Under the pieces are notes generated by a model, which was given only the letters and a program-made list of their open reading frames with translations, did no database searches and was not told the origin of the DNA. Positions 1-7,582 of a stretch of 9,604 bases of DNA are shown piece by piece (the stretch's first letter is position 1; each line of letters begins with the position of its first letter). The translations under genes were made by a program, and so were the position numbers. The stretch comes from Opitutia bacterium UBA957 (GTDB taxonomy: Bacteria > Verrucomicrobiota > Verrucomicrobiia > Opitutales > UBA953), in NCBI GenBank assembly GCA_002293065.1, contig DBCN01000122.1:677-10280 (forward strand), read 5' to 3'.

Positions 1-821
1 CCGAGCGCCGCGATGGCCCCCGCCTGCACCCCGATAATCAAGTCATCGGCACCGGCTTGCTCGGACAACGCCACGGCTACGGTGGTGAATACGATGGATA
101 TCTGCCCAATCAGCTTGCCCTTGCGGGCCAAAGCCACGACCCCGACAGCGAGGGCGACGCAGAACTGCAAGATGCCGGCCTGCGCGGGTGTCTCGAGGAC
201 GCGCATCTTCTCCATGCCATAGGAAGCCCAGGCGGCGAACTGGAAGACGGTGAGTCCGACCGCAAAGACGACGCGGCCCAAGTCGCGACGGGTTCGCTCC
301 AGCCGGTAGCCACCCCAAAGGCCGAGGCCACCCAAGGCGAGGATTTCGCCCAAGCGCACCCACGTCGGCAAAGTCGAGCGAAGGTTCAGCCAGATACCCA
401 AGAAGACCACCGCGGCGACCGCCAAGGCACCCCCCACGCGTACGGCCCACCACGACCCCAGCGCAAACTCACCCTTCAAGTCCGTCGGCGGCAATAAGCC
501 CATGTCGCGAAGTGCATCGAGCGGATCGGACGCCGGAACCGACGGCGCTTGTACCTGCGGGGCCACCGGGACGGGTGAGTTCACGGGAGCCGCCGTCGTT
601 GCGGGAGCGGCTACCACCGCAGACTGGGCAGGATTGGACGAGGCGGCCGCCACCGGCAAAGGCGGAGGCAAATCCTTCGCGGCCTTCTGGGGGGCGGCCG
701 TCAATTGCGCGGAGAGTCGGTTCAGTTTGTCCTCCAACGACGAGACCCGCGTCCACAGCACGATCACCAGGACGGGGAAGCCCAAAAACAAAAACGCCAG
801 CAGGACCAGGATGACTTCCAT
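1..821 (-). CDS. DUF2339-like polytopic membrane protein, N-terminal part (cut by window edge)
   Basis: The reading frame starts with ATG at 821 and stays open to base 1, giving 273 residues of a longer protein; its C-terminus lies outside the window. Residues about 3-24 form a hydrophobic N-terminal anchor. A short charged, coiled-coil-like stretch (SSLEDKLNRLSAQL, 27-40) follows, then a Pro/Ala/Val-rich linker (about 45-98). The membrane domain opens with GSWWAVRVGGALAVAAVVFL (122-141) and has further hydrophobic segments near 157-172, 182-200, 214-232 and 238-254. An N-terminal anchor, short coil, proline-rich linker and then many helices starting at a 'G-x-WW...R-x-G' entry is the usual plan of the DUF2339 predicted membrane proteins, whose function is unknown. 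It lies 69 bp downstream of the DUF1552 gene on the same strand, with no clear terminator between, so it may be the last gene of that transcript. No Shine-Dalgarno is seen; CCCC directly precedes the ATG. The family assignment is by motif and architecture only. Confidence 0.72.
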   Translation of the reverse strand, partial: MEVILVLLAFLFLGFPVLVIVLWTRVSSLEDKLNRLSAQLTAAPQKAAKDLPPPLPVAAASSNPAQSAVVAAPATTAAPVNSPVPVAPQVQAPSVPASDPLDALRDMGLLPPTDLKGEFALGSWWAVRVGGALAVAAVVFLGIWLNLRSTLPTWVRLGEILALGGLGLWGGYRLERTRRDLGRVVFAVGLTVFQFAAWASYGMEKMRVLETPAQAGILQFCVALAVGVVALARKGKLIGQISIVFTTVAVALSEQAGADDLIIGVQAGAIAAL

Positions 822-890
822 GGGGAAAAGCCTATGTCCTTCGGCGAAGCTTACAATGCTTTCCTAATATGCCCAGCATCCAGGGAAGGC

Positions 891-2246
891 TCAACCCACG
901 CGGTCCAGGCCGCGCATGGCACCGGTCGAGGAGGCGAACTTGTCTTGGTCAATCCCCATGCGTTGCAGCATGGAGACGAAGAGGTTCGGGAGCGGCGTAT
1001 TGCGCTCGGTGTCGAAGGCGAGGTGCTGGCCATGACGGAACCCTCCGCCCATGAAGAGCGTCGGGAGGTTCGTCGTGACGTGCGTGTTCGCGTTGCCGAG
1101 GTTCGAGCCATACAGGATCATCGTCCGATCCAACAAGGTATCGCCGTCTTCCTTCACGTGCTTGAGGTCGGACATGAGCTTGGCGAGGAGACGCATGTGC
1201 CACTCGTCGATCGACTTGAGCTGAGCGAGCTTCTGCGCCGACCGACCGTGGTGCGAAAGGTTATGATAACCGTCGGTCGTCGTGTGCTCGTGGTCGAGGT
1301 CGATGGCGGGCGAATTGACGCTATCGAGCATGAGCGTGACGGTGCGCGACGAATCGGTCTCGAAGCAGAGGCGGGCCATGTCGTACATGAGGCGGACCTT
1401 GTCCATGTACTCCTTGGGGCTGGCGGGGTCGAGCGGCACGGGCTGAGACGTCACCGGACGGGGCTTACGCTCCCATTCCTTCGACATCTGCATGCGCTTC
1501 TCGAGTTCCCGGACGCTCGTGAAATACTGATCCAACCGATCGCGATCCTGCGCGCCGACGGTGCGCTTGAGGTCGCCGGCCTGACCGCCGACGGCGTCCA
1601 GGATGCTGCGCCCCAAGTCCATGCGGCGCTCGGCGGCGGCGATTTCCGCGGCGGAACCACCCATGAACATGCGGCGGAAGACGACGGAGGGCTTTTCTTC
1701 CGTCGGGATCATGATGCCACCGGCCGTCCACGAGAGGCTGCGCGAACCGCGCGAAACGTTCACCCCCAACGTCATCGACGGGAAGCGCGTGAGGTGACCG
1801 ATGCGTTCCGCGATGTGCTGGTCGAGGGAGATGGTGTTGCGGAAACCACCGCTGCTCGGGTGCGGGGCCGCCGTGAGGAAGCAATTGTCCGCCGGGTGGC
1901 CTCCGTCGACATCCGGGTGCGAGACGCCGCTGAAGACGGTGAAGTCATTGCGGTGCTCCTGCAGGAGATCGAGGTACGGCGAAGACTTATAATTGGCGCC
2001 CGCGCCCTTCGGGAAAAAGTTATCCGGCACCAAGCCGAGGTTATTGCAGATCCCCAGCATGCGCCGCGGCTTACCGCCCGGGGTGGCCGAGGCTGGCGCC
2101 GGCGCGGCGAAGGCCGGAGTCATCGAGTCGAGCAACGGCAAGGCCATGAGGATGCCGGTACCTTGGATGAAGCGGCGGCGCGAAACCGAACGCTGGAAGG
2201 CAACGTGGGGGGCGTTCGAAGGGTTATAACCTGAGGGGGAGCTCAT
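891..2246 (-). CDS. Tat-exported HXXSHH (DUF1552) family protein
   Basis: This is a 451-residue protein. The N-terminus has a twin-arginine export signal: SRRRFIQ at 22-28, then a hydrophobic stretch (GTGILMALPLL) and a likely cleavage site after AFA (45-47). Folded export through Tat suggests that a cofactor or metal is loaded in the cytoplasm. The defining motif of the family (HXXSHH, formerly DUF1552) is seen as HNLSHH at 328-333, preceded by a second His/Asp cluster DHEH at 318-321. Conserved-looking stretches also include YLDLLQEHRNDFTVFSGVSH (91-110) and ILYGSNLGNANTHVTTNLP (377-395). The His/Asp clusters look like a metal site, but this is an inference. The biochemical role of the family is not established. 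It begins 11 bp after the stop of the large haem protein, a pairing typical of Planctomycetota and Verrucomicrobiota, so the two probably act together outside the cytoplasm. Length is normal for the family and the gene looks intact. The start at 2246 has no Shine-Dalgarno but fits the Tat signal. Confidence 0.93.
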   Translation of the reverse strand: MSSPSGYNPSNAPHVAFQRSVSRRRFIQGTGILMALPLLDSMTPAFAAPAPASATPGGKPRRMLGICNNLGLVPDNFFPKGAGANYKSSPYLDLLQEHRNDFTVFSGVSHPDVDGGHPADNCFLTAAPHPSSGGFRNTISLDQHIAERIGHLTRFPSMTLGVNVSRGSRSLSWTAGGIMIPTEEKPSVVFRRMFMGGSAAEIAAAERRMDLGRSILDAVGGQAGDLKRTVGAQDRDRLDQYFTSVRELEKRMQMSKEWERKPRPVTSQPVPLDPASPKEYMDKVRLMYDMARLCFETDSSRTVTLMLDSVNSPAIDLDHEHTTTDGYHNLSHHGRSAQKLAQLKSIDEWHMRLLAKLMSDLKHVKEDGDTLLDRTMILYGSNLGNANTHVTTNLPTLFMGGGFRHGQHLAFDTERNTPLPNLFVSMLQRMGIDQDKFASSTGAMRGLDRVG

Positions 2247-2257
2247 GGTGGGGTGGC

Positions 2258-4807
2258 TTATTTATTGAGGAAGAGGTCGCTGGTGACAAGCCCGCGAACG
2301 AGCGTCCGGACGCCGTAACCATCGGCCTGGGCGGCATCGAGGAGCTTTTCGACCTTAGGTCGGTCCGCAAAGCCCACGGGGGCGCCCGTGGCGAAGACCG
2401 ACAGCTGACCGACGAGGTTGCGGGCGAGTTGGCGCTCTTCCAGCACCAGCAAGGCCTTGAATTCGCGGATATCGGCGAAGTTACGCTTCCCGAGTTGACC
2501 GTGGGTCTCAACCGGCAAGGCGTTGTGGAAGGCGAACTTCTGACCGTTCTTGCCGAAGCCAATCTCCCGTTCCTTGCCGTCAATCGCGCGGTAGGACTTC
2601 CGGAAGCCACCGACGATATCGAAGCTCTCCAACGCAAAGCCCGGCGGGTCGATCTTGGTATGGCACGCGGAGCACGACTCCAGTTTACGGTGGCTCTCCA
2701 ACTGCTGGCGAATCGTGGTGGCCCCACGGATGTCCGGCTCGACGGCGGGCACGCTCGCAGGCGGGGGCGGCGGCTTGCGCCCCAAGATGCGCTCCATCAT
2801 CCAGGCGCCGCGGACCACGGGCGACGTGGTCGTGCCGTTGGCCGTAACCTTGAGCACACTGGCCTGCGTGAGCAGCCCGCCGCGGACGCTGCCGGCGGGG
2901 AGCGTCACTTTGCGGAACTGGGCGCCGATGACCGGCGGGAGGTCGTAGAGCTTCGCAAGACGCTCATTGACGAAGACGAAGTCCGACGCGGCCACATTCC
3001 GCGCCGGGAGATCGCGCTTGAGCAGCTCGGCGAAGAATAGCCGCGTCTCATCGCCGGCCGATTCGACGAGATGGTCGTCGAGGTAATAATCGGGGTAGAG
3101 GTTCTCGTCCGGATTGGTCACGCCGACCTTACGGAGCTCGAGCCAATAATCGAGGAAGGCCGAGACGAAACGTTGCGAACGCGGGTCGTCGAGCAGGCGA
3201 TCGGTCTGCTGACGCAGGGTCGCGGGCTCATGCAGTCGACCAGACTTCGCCAAGGCGAGGAGCTCGGCGTCGGGCGCGGAATTCCAGAGGAAATACGCAA
3301 GGCGCTCCGCCAGGGCATAGTCATCCAGACGACCGGGCTTATCCTGCAGATAAAGGAAACTCGGTGAAGTCAGCACGGCCGTGTAGCCCGTCAACATCGC
3401 CTCGGCGAAGCTGCTGCCGGTCTTGAGCGCATTCTGAATCAGCGGCAAGAAGCGGACCTCTTCCTGCGGCGACACCGGACGGCGGTAAGCCTGCTGGACG
3501 AAACGTCGCAATAGACGCTCGGCGTCCTTGGCCGCGTCCCGCGGGGTCACGTCAACCTTCAGCGCCGAGGTCAGCGATTTCTGGGCGGGGAGATCGTCGA
3601 AGAGCTGCTGATAGCCAGCGGTCGGCCAGCTATCGACCAGCGGGCCCTCCACCTCGATCCAGCGCATGACCATTCCCGGCTGACCGTCTTTCTCGGCCAA
3701 GGGATTCTGCCAGCGGCTCGCACCTGGACGGGAGCGGAAGAAACGGACCGCATCGACCTGGATTGATTCACCGGCCATCAATTGCACATCCAAGTTCGCG
3801 ACGGTGACATCGGGGTTGAGGTCGATGTTGCCGATCCGCCGCATCACGCGGGGCGGGGTCAAGGCGTAGACGGTAACGGGCTCCGGGCGACGTCCCTTCG
3901 TGACGACGTCGAGGTTCGGGATGAACCAGCGCTTGACGTCGCCCGGGCCGACCCAAACGGAGTGCCCGCAAAGCTTGATCTTGTAGCGACCGGACACCGG
4001 AGCCTTAAAGGCCGAGAACTTCGGCTCGATCGGCTCATAGGCGCTGGCAACCACGCCGACGCCTTCCAGGTCTCGTTGCGCCGCGTTGGCCTTCCCTGCC
4101 GTAATCGGGGCCTTGCCGGCCCGGACTTCCGGCTGCGCAACGAAACCAAGCGTCGGGAACGTCGCGCGCTCGGGCGCTTGATTGAAGACCGAGAACTTCA
4201 TCGGGCCCGTGTAACTCCCTTGGTCGCGGGCATAGTAGCGCTTCGTGACAGCGGGGATTTTTTCCGCCGAAGCCACCAAGACCTGACGTAAGGCATCCTC
4301 GGCGGTACTGATGTAACGGGCCAACTGCACATGCGAGACATCGAGCGCTTCGCCTGATTTGTTGAAACGATGGGCCTCGGTGTCTTCCGGCAGGGACTCA
4401 CGTAGGTCGAGCCAAGGGGCGCGCAGGAGGTCGCGTAAGGTGTTCTCGTACTCGAACCGGTTGAGGCGACGCTTCACCGTGCGGCCTTCGCTCTGGATAC
4501 GCGTCACCTCGGCGACCTGCAGTTTCTGACCCAACTCTTTGAGATAGCCGGCCGCGGCCGCCGTCTCGGGGCGAGGCTTCTTCGCGGGAGGCATCTCCCC
4601 CGACGCGATCTGGTCGTAGACCTTCACCCACTGCGCCATGACCTGAGGGTTCGTGAGATCGGGCTTCAGCGCCGTCAGGTCGAAGTCCCCTTTCTTGGTG
4701 TCAGCATCATGGCATTCGACGCAGTGTTTCTCCAGCAACGGGGGCAAGGCCGCGGCGGCCGAGGAGACCAAGGCCGAGGCGAAGAGGAGACGGACAAACG
4801 ACTTCAT
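2258..4807 (-). CDS. Exported planctomycete-type c-haem protein (PSD3/PSD5/PSD4/PSCyt3/PSD2 modules)
   Basis: This is an 849-residue protein with a Sec signal peptide (about 1-20, MKSFVRLLFASALVSSAAAA). A CxxCH haem motif sits at C29-H33 (CVECH) in a small cytochrome-like segment with ASGEMPP at 68-74. The modules then follow in the usual order: PSD3/DUF1587 (NRFEYENTLRDLL, 116-128), a long insert (about 190-400), PSD5/DUF1595 (RRFVQQAYRRPVSPQE, 434-449), PSD4/DUF1592 (SPSFLYLQDKPG and ERLAYFLWNSAPD, 481-513, onward to about 600), PSCyt3/DUF1588 (VTANGTTTSPVVRGAWM, 654-670, with a second CxxCH at C712-H716 in SCSACHTKIDPPGFALESFD) and PSD2/DUF1585 (about 780-849, ending DLFLNK). Two haem motifs imply a periplasmic or cell-surface redox role, but no substrate or reaction is established for the family. 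The stop lies 11 bp before the DUF1552 start, so the two are almost certainly co-transcribed with this gene first. The start at 4807 fits the signal peptide; a weak AAGG lies about 10 nt upstream. The length is within the family's usual range. Confidence 0.94.
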   Translation of the reverse strand: MKSFVRLLFASALVSSAAAALPPLLEKHCVECHDADTKKGDFDLTALKPDLTNPQVMAQWVKVYDQIASGEMPPAKKPRPETAAAAGYLKELGQKLQVAEVTRIQSEGRTVKRRLNRFEYENTLRDLLRAPWLDLRESLPEDTEAHRFNKSGEALDVSHVQLARYISTAEDALRQVLVASAEKIPAVTKRYYARDQGSYTGPMKFSVFNQAPERATFPTLGFVAQPEVRAGKAPITAGKANAAQRDLEGVGVVASAYEPIEPKFSAFKAPVSGRYKIKLCGHSVWVGPGDVKRWFIPNLDVVTKGRRPEPVTVYALTPPRVMRRIGNIDLNPDVTVANLDVQLMAGESIQVDAVRFFRSRPGASRWQNPLAEKDGQPGMVMRWIEVEGPLVDSWPTAGYQQLFDDLPAQKSLTSALKVDVTPRDAAKDAERLLRRFVQQAYRRPVSPQEEVRFLPLIQNALKTGSSFAEAMLTGYTAVLTSPSFLYLQDKPGRLDDYALAERLAYFLWNSAPDAELLALAKSGRLHEPATLRQQTDRLLDDPRSQRFVSAFLDYWLELRKVGVTNPDENLYPDYYLDDHLVESAGDETRLFFAELLKRDLPARNVAASDFVFVNERLAKLYDLPPVIGAQFRKVTLPAGSVRGGLLTQASVLKVTANGTTTSPVVRGAWMMERILGRKPPPPPASVPAVEPDIRGATTIRQQLESHRKLESCSACHTKIDPPGFALESFDIVGGFRKSYRAIDGKEREIGFGKNGQKFAFHNALPVETHGQLGKRNFADIREFKALLVLEERQLARNLVGQLSVFATGAPVGFADRPKVEKLLDAAQADGYGVRTLVRGLVTSDLFLNK

Positions 4808-4829
4808 TGCGGGGTAACCTTAAGACAGG

Positions 4830-4849
4830 GGAAACCCCTCGGGGTTTCC
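4830..4849. promoter_or_regulatory. Perfect inverted repeat upstream of the haem-protein gene
   Basis: GGAAACCCC (4830-4838), TC, then GGGGTTTCC (4841-4849) is a perfect 9 bp inverted repeat with a 2-base centre. It sits 23-42 bases upstream of the ATG at 4807, in the divergent region between the haem-protein operon and comM. As DNA it has the size and symmetry of a dimeric repressor site; as RNA it could fold into an 8 bp stem with a four-base loop in the leader of the haem-protein mRNA. No T tract follows on either strand, so it is not an intrinsic terminator. The regulator is unknown. Confidence 0.5.
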
Positions 4850-4888
4850 AAGGGAATAGAGCGTGCCCCCAGGCCCTAACAGGCCGTT

Positions 4889-4915
4889 TAAACCATGGAA
4901 AAGGCCCTAAACCAT
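4889..4915. repeat. Pair of TAAACCAT direct repeats before comM
   Basis: TAAACCAT occurs at 4889-4896 and again at 4908-4915, 19 bp apart, close to two helical turns. The copies continue as TAAACCATGG and TAAACCATTGG. An overlapping 9 bp direct repeat, AGGCCCTAA, occurs at 4871-4879 and 4902-4910. If comM starts at 4955, as homology suggests, both lie in its upstream region and could be regulator sites. If it starts at 4895 the second copy would be coding. They may also be chance or a small local duplication. Confidence 0.3.
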
Positions 4916-4954
4916 TGGAGTGGACGCCAACCACACCCTGCCCTGCTTGGAGGC

Positions 4955-6481
4955 ATGCTTGCCGTCCTTCGTTCAGCCGCCCTCGTCGGGGTGGAAGCCG
5001 TCCCCGTCGAAGTCGAGGTCAATACCGGCGAGCAAGGCGAGCTCCGCATCGAGATCGTAGGGCTGCCCGACACGGCGGTGAAGGAATCCGAGGACCGCGT
5101 GCTGTCGGCCATGATGAATACCGGGCTACGCACCCATGAGACCAAGACGACGGTGAACCTGGCGCCCGGCGACCTGCGCAAGGAAGGGGCGATGTACGAC
5201 CTACCCATCGCGGTCGGCATGGCCGCCGCCACCGGCCAGATCAGCAAGGAGCGGCTTGCGCACTACCTCATTGCGGGAGAGCTTGGCCTCAGCGGCGGGA
5301 CGCGGGCGGTGAAAGGCGGCGTGGCCATCGCGATGCTGGCGAAGCGGCTGGGACTCAAAGGTGTCCTGCTTCCCCGCCCTTCCGCCGAAGAAGCCGCGTT
5401 GGTCGACGGTATCGAAGCCATCGCCGCAGATACGCTTGATGGGGCGTTGCGCTTCCTCTCCGGCGATGTCCGCTACGTGCCGCTGCCACCCGCCGCCAAC
5501 CCGTTCACCCTGACCGGGCCAAGCGATGGTCCCGATTTCTCGGAGGTCAAAGGCCAGCTCAAGGTCCGCCGGGCCGTCGAGGTCGCCGCCGCCGGCGGCC
5601 ATAACCTGCTCATCTTGGGTCCGCCGGGTTCGGGAAAATCGCTCATCGCCAAACGCATACCGACGATTCTGCCGGCGCCCGACGCCGAAGAATTCCTGGA
5701 GATCCTCTCCGTGCACTCGGCCGCAGGCATGAGCTTAGGCGATGTGAAACGCCGTTGGGAACGGCCCTTCCGCTCGCCGCACCATACCATCAGCGACATC
5801 GGCCTCATCGGCGGTGGCGCGATGCCGGGCCCGGGCGAGGTCTCGCTGGCGCACCACGGCGTGCTCTTCCTCGACGAACTGCCGGAGTTCCGTCGCTCCG
5901 CGCTCGAGGTGCTGCGTCAGCCACTGGAGGACGCGAACGTCACCGTTTCGCGCGCCGCGGCGAAGGTCACCCTGCCCGCGCGGCTCATGCTGGTCGCGGC
6001 GATGAACCCCTGCCCGTGCGGGCACCTCGGCGATCGACTGAAGGAGTGCCGTTGTTCGACCGCCCACATCCGGCGCTACCGCTCGAAGATCTCCGGCCCG
6101 CTGCTCGACCGCATCGACATCCAGGTCGAAGCCCCCGCCCTCTCCATTGAAGAACTCCGACACGCCCAACCCGGCGAACCCTCCGCCGTCATGCGGGCAC
6201 GCATCGAGGCCGCCCGCGCGATTCAACGCCAGCGATTCGGCGGCCGGATGCGCGCCTGCAATGCGGTCCTCGCGGGCCACGAGCTCAGGGCGCACTGTGC
6301 CTTGGAGCGGGCGCAAGGCGACCTCCTCCAACAGGCAATGGAAAAACTGGCCCTCTCCGCCCGGGCGTTCGACCGAATCCTGCGGGTCGCCCGCACCATC
6401 GCCGACCTCGCCGGGGCGGAGCGCATCGCGACCGAACACCTCTTGGAGGCCATTCATTACCGCTCTTTAGACCGCGGGTAA
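4955..6481 (+). CDS. comM: ComM/YifB family AAA+ ATPase (Mg-chelatase-like)
   Basis: From the ATG at 4955 the protein has 508 residues, the normal family length, and opens with MLAVLRSAALVGVEAVPVEV as family members do. The frame is also open to an ATG at 4895 (528 residues), but those 20 extra residues do not look like the family, so I choose 4955. GGAGG stands only one base before that ATG, too close for a standard Shine-Dalgarno. Numbering from 4895: the N-terminal ChlI-like domain has EIVGLPDTAVKES (53-65) and NLAPGDLRKEGAMYDLPIA (88-106); Walker A is GPPGSGKS at 242-249; Walker B is GVLFLDELP at 322-330 (D327, E328). A cysteine cluster follows (NPCPCG, C373 and C375; CRC, C385 and C387), then GPLLDRIDI (401-409) and the C-terminal ChlI-type domain. 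ComM is a hexameric helicase that drives branch migration of incoming DNA during natural transformation; YifB homologues are also widespread in bacteria not known to be competent. It is transcribed away from the haem operon and is probably functionally unrelated to it. Confidence 0.95.
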   Translation: MLAVLRSAALVGVEAVPVEVEVNTGEQGELRIEIVGLPDTAVKESEDRVLSAMMNTGLRTHETKTTVNLAPGDLRKEGAMYDLPIAVGMAAATGQISKERLAHYLIAGELGLSGGTRAVKGGVAIAMLAKRLGLKGVLLPRPSAEEAALVDGIEAIAADTLDGALRFLSGDVRYVPLPPAANPFTLTGPSDGPDFSEVKGQLKVRRAVEVAAAGGHNLLILGPPGSGKSLIAKRIPTILPAPDAEEFLEILSVHSAAGMSLGDVKRRWERPFRSPHHTISDIGLIGGGAMPGPGEVSLAHHGVLFLDELPEFRRSALEVLRQPLEDANVTVSRAAAKVTLPARLMLVAAMNPCPCGHLGDRLKECRCSTAHIRRYRSKISGPLLDRIDIQVEAPALSIEELRHAQPGEPSAVMRARIEAARAIQRQRFGGRMRACNAVLAGHELRAHCALERAQGDLLQQAMEKLALSARAFDRILRVARTIADLAGAERIATEHLLEAIHYRSLDRG

Positions 6482-6527
6482 AAACGCTCGCAGGCGCTGA
6501 GGAATTCCATTCATTGCACCCATCCCC

Positions 6528-7580
6528 ATGAAGTCGCCCCTCCTCCGCACCCTGTTCGCTTCGGTGCTCACGGCCCTCGCCGCCGTCGCCTCCGCCGCGG
6601 ACCCCATCAAGGTCCTCATCATCGACGGCCGCAACAACCACGACTGGGTCCGTACGACCGAGTCCTGCAAGGCCACCCTCGAAGCCACCGGCCGCTTCAA
6701 GGTCGACGTCGCTACCGCCCCAGCGGCTTTCGCCAAGCCTCAGCCCGCCAAGCCCAAGGCCGGCGACGCCGAAGGCAAGAAGGCCTATGACGAAGCGCTC
6801 AAGGCCTGGAAACAGGAAGAGGCCGAGTACAACAAGGCCCACGCCGGGGATTGGAACAAGTGGGTCCCCAAGTTCTCCGACTACGCCGTCGTGGTGAACA
6901 ACTACAACGGCCCGGAATGGGGCGCCGACATGAAGGACGCCTTCACCGATTTCGTCCTCAAGGGCGGTGGCCTCGTGAACGTCCACGCCGCAAACAACGC
7001 CTTCACCGGCTGGGATAACTTCAACGAGATGATCTGCTGCGGCTGGCGCGGCGCGACGTTCGGACAACGCGTGGCCGTCGACGACGCCACCGGCAAGGCC
7101 ATCGCGGTCGCCGAGGCGGACGAAAAGATCAAGACCAAGGGCTTCGGTTCCGGTCACGGCCCCAAGCACGCGTTCACCCTCAAGGCCCGCGACGCCGCCC
7201 ACCCCATCCTGCAGGGCATCCCGACCGAATGGCTGCACGCTTCCGATGAACTCTACCACCGCATGCGCGGTTCGCCCGACCACATGGAGGTCCTCGAGAG
7301 TTCCTTCTCGTCCGAGAAGTTCGGCGGCACCGAGATGCACGAGCCGATGGTCTGGTGGGCCAAGTTCGGCGAGGGCCGCGTGGTGACGACCTCCATGGGG
7401 CACCTCATGGCCAGCGACAAGACCTTCGACGCCCTGCACTGCGTGGGCTTCCAGGCCATCCTGGCCCGCTCGACCGAATGGGCCGCCACCGGCAAGGTGA
7501 CCATCGCCATCCCGGCCGGCTTCCCGACCAAGGACCAGACGAGCGTCATCGAGCCGTCCAAGGTCGTCTGGAAGAAGTAA
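6528..7580 (+). CDS. Secreted ThuA-domain protein
   Basis: This is a 350-residue protein with a Sec signal peptide (MKSPLLRTLFASVLTALAAVASA, cleavage near 23/24). The mature part is one ThuA-like domain with a class I glutamine-amidotransferase-like fold: VLIIDGRNNHDW (29-40), DYAVVVNNYNGPEW (118-131), GGGLVNVHAANNAFTGWDNF (146-165), DAAHPILQGIP (222-232), ASDELYHRM (238-246) and the closing block HEPMVWWAKFGEGRVVTTSMGH (271-292). A Lys/Ala/Glu-rich helical insert of about 40 residues (68-107) separates the first strand region from the second. ThuA was named from trehalose utilisation in rhizobia; most exported homologues in Verrucomicrobiota and Planctomycetota have no proven reaction but are often found with carbohydrate genes. 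The gene starts 46 bp after comM, with no terminator seen between, and is followed by a terminator-like hairpin and a hydrolase gene. CCCC directly precedes the ATG and no Shine-Dalgarno is seen. Domain call is firm; the substrate is unknown. Confidence 0.9.
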   Translation: MKSPLLRTLFASVLTALAAVASAADPIKVLIIDGRNNHDWVRTTESCKATLEATGRFKVDVATAPAAFAKPQPAKPKAGDAEGKKAYDEALKAWKQEEAEYNKAHAGDWNKWVPKFSDYAVVVNNYNGPEWGADMKDAFTDFVLKGGGLVNVHAANNAFTGWDNFNEMICCGWRGATFGQRVAVDDATGKAIAVAEADEKIKTKGFGSGHGPKHAFTLKARDAAHPILQGIPTEWLHASDELYHRMRGSPDHMEVLESSFSSEKFGGTEMHEPMVWWAKFGEGRVVTTSMGHLMASDKTFDALHCVGFQAILARSTEWAATGKVTIAIPAGFPTKDQTSVIEPSKVVWKK

Positions 7581-7582
7581 TA

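Noticed and set aside
839..849. CTTCG-G-CGAAG inverted repeat between the DUF1552 and DUF2339 genes
   Set aside because: Only 5 bp arms with a 1-base centre and no following T tract; too weak to call a terminator or operator.
705..2234. A 509-codon open frame on the plus strand, antisense to the DUF1552 gene
   Set aside because: It covers nearly the whole DUF1552 gene in opposite orientation and its product is an Arg/His/Glu/Val-rich string with no domain, the usual antisense shadow of a GC-rich gene. The DUF1552 reading has a Tat signal and the family motif.
2429..3040. A 203-codon plus-strand open frame inside the haem-protein gene
   Set aside because: It is antisense to the conserved PSCyt3/PSD2 modules, with low-complexity charged sequence and no motif.
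4886..4893. GTTTAAAC palindrome near the comM start
   Set aside because: An 8-base self-complementary word with no other support; more likely chance than a binding site, although it overlaps the direct repeats.
4895..4954. Twenty extra N-terminal codons for ComM
   Set aside because: The family-typical N-terminus starts at the ATG at 4955; the extra residues have no similarity that I recognise and overlap repeated DNA.
6285..7439. A 384-codon open frame on the minus strand across the end of comM and the ThuA gene
   Set aside because: It spans two well-supported genes and their gap, is Gly/Val/His-rich and has no recognisable motif; it is a composition artefact.
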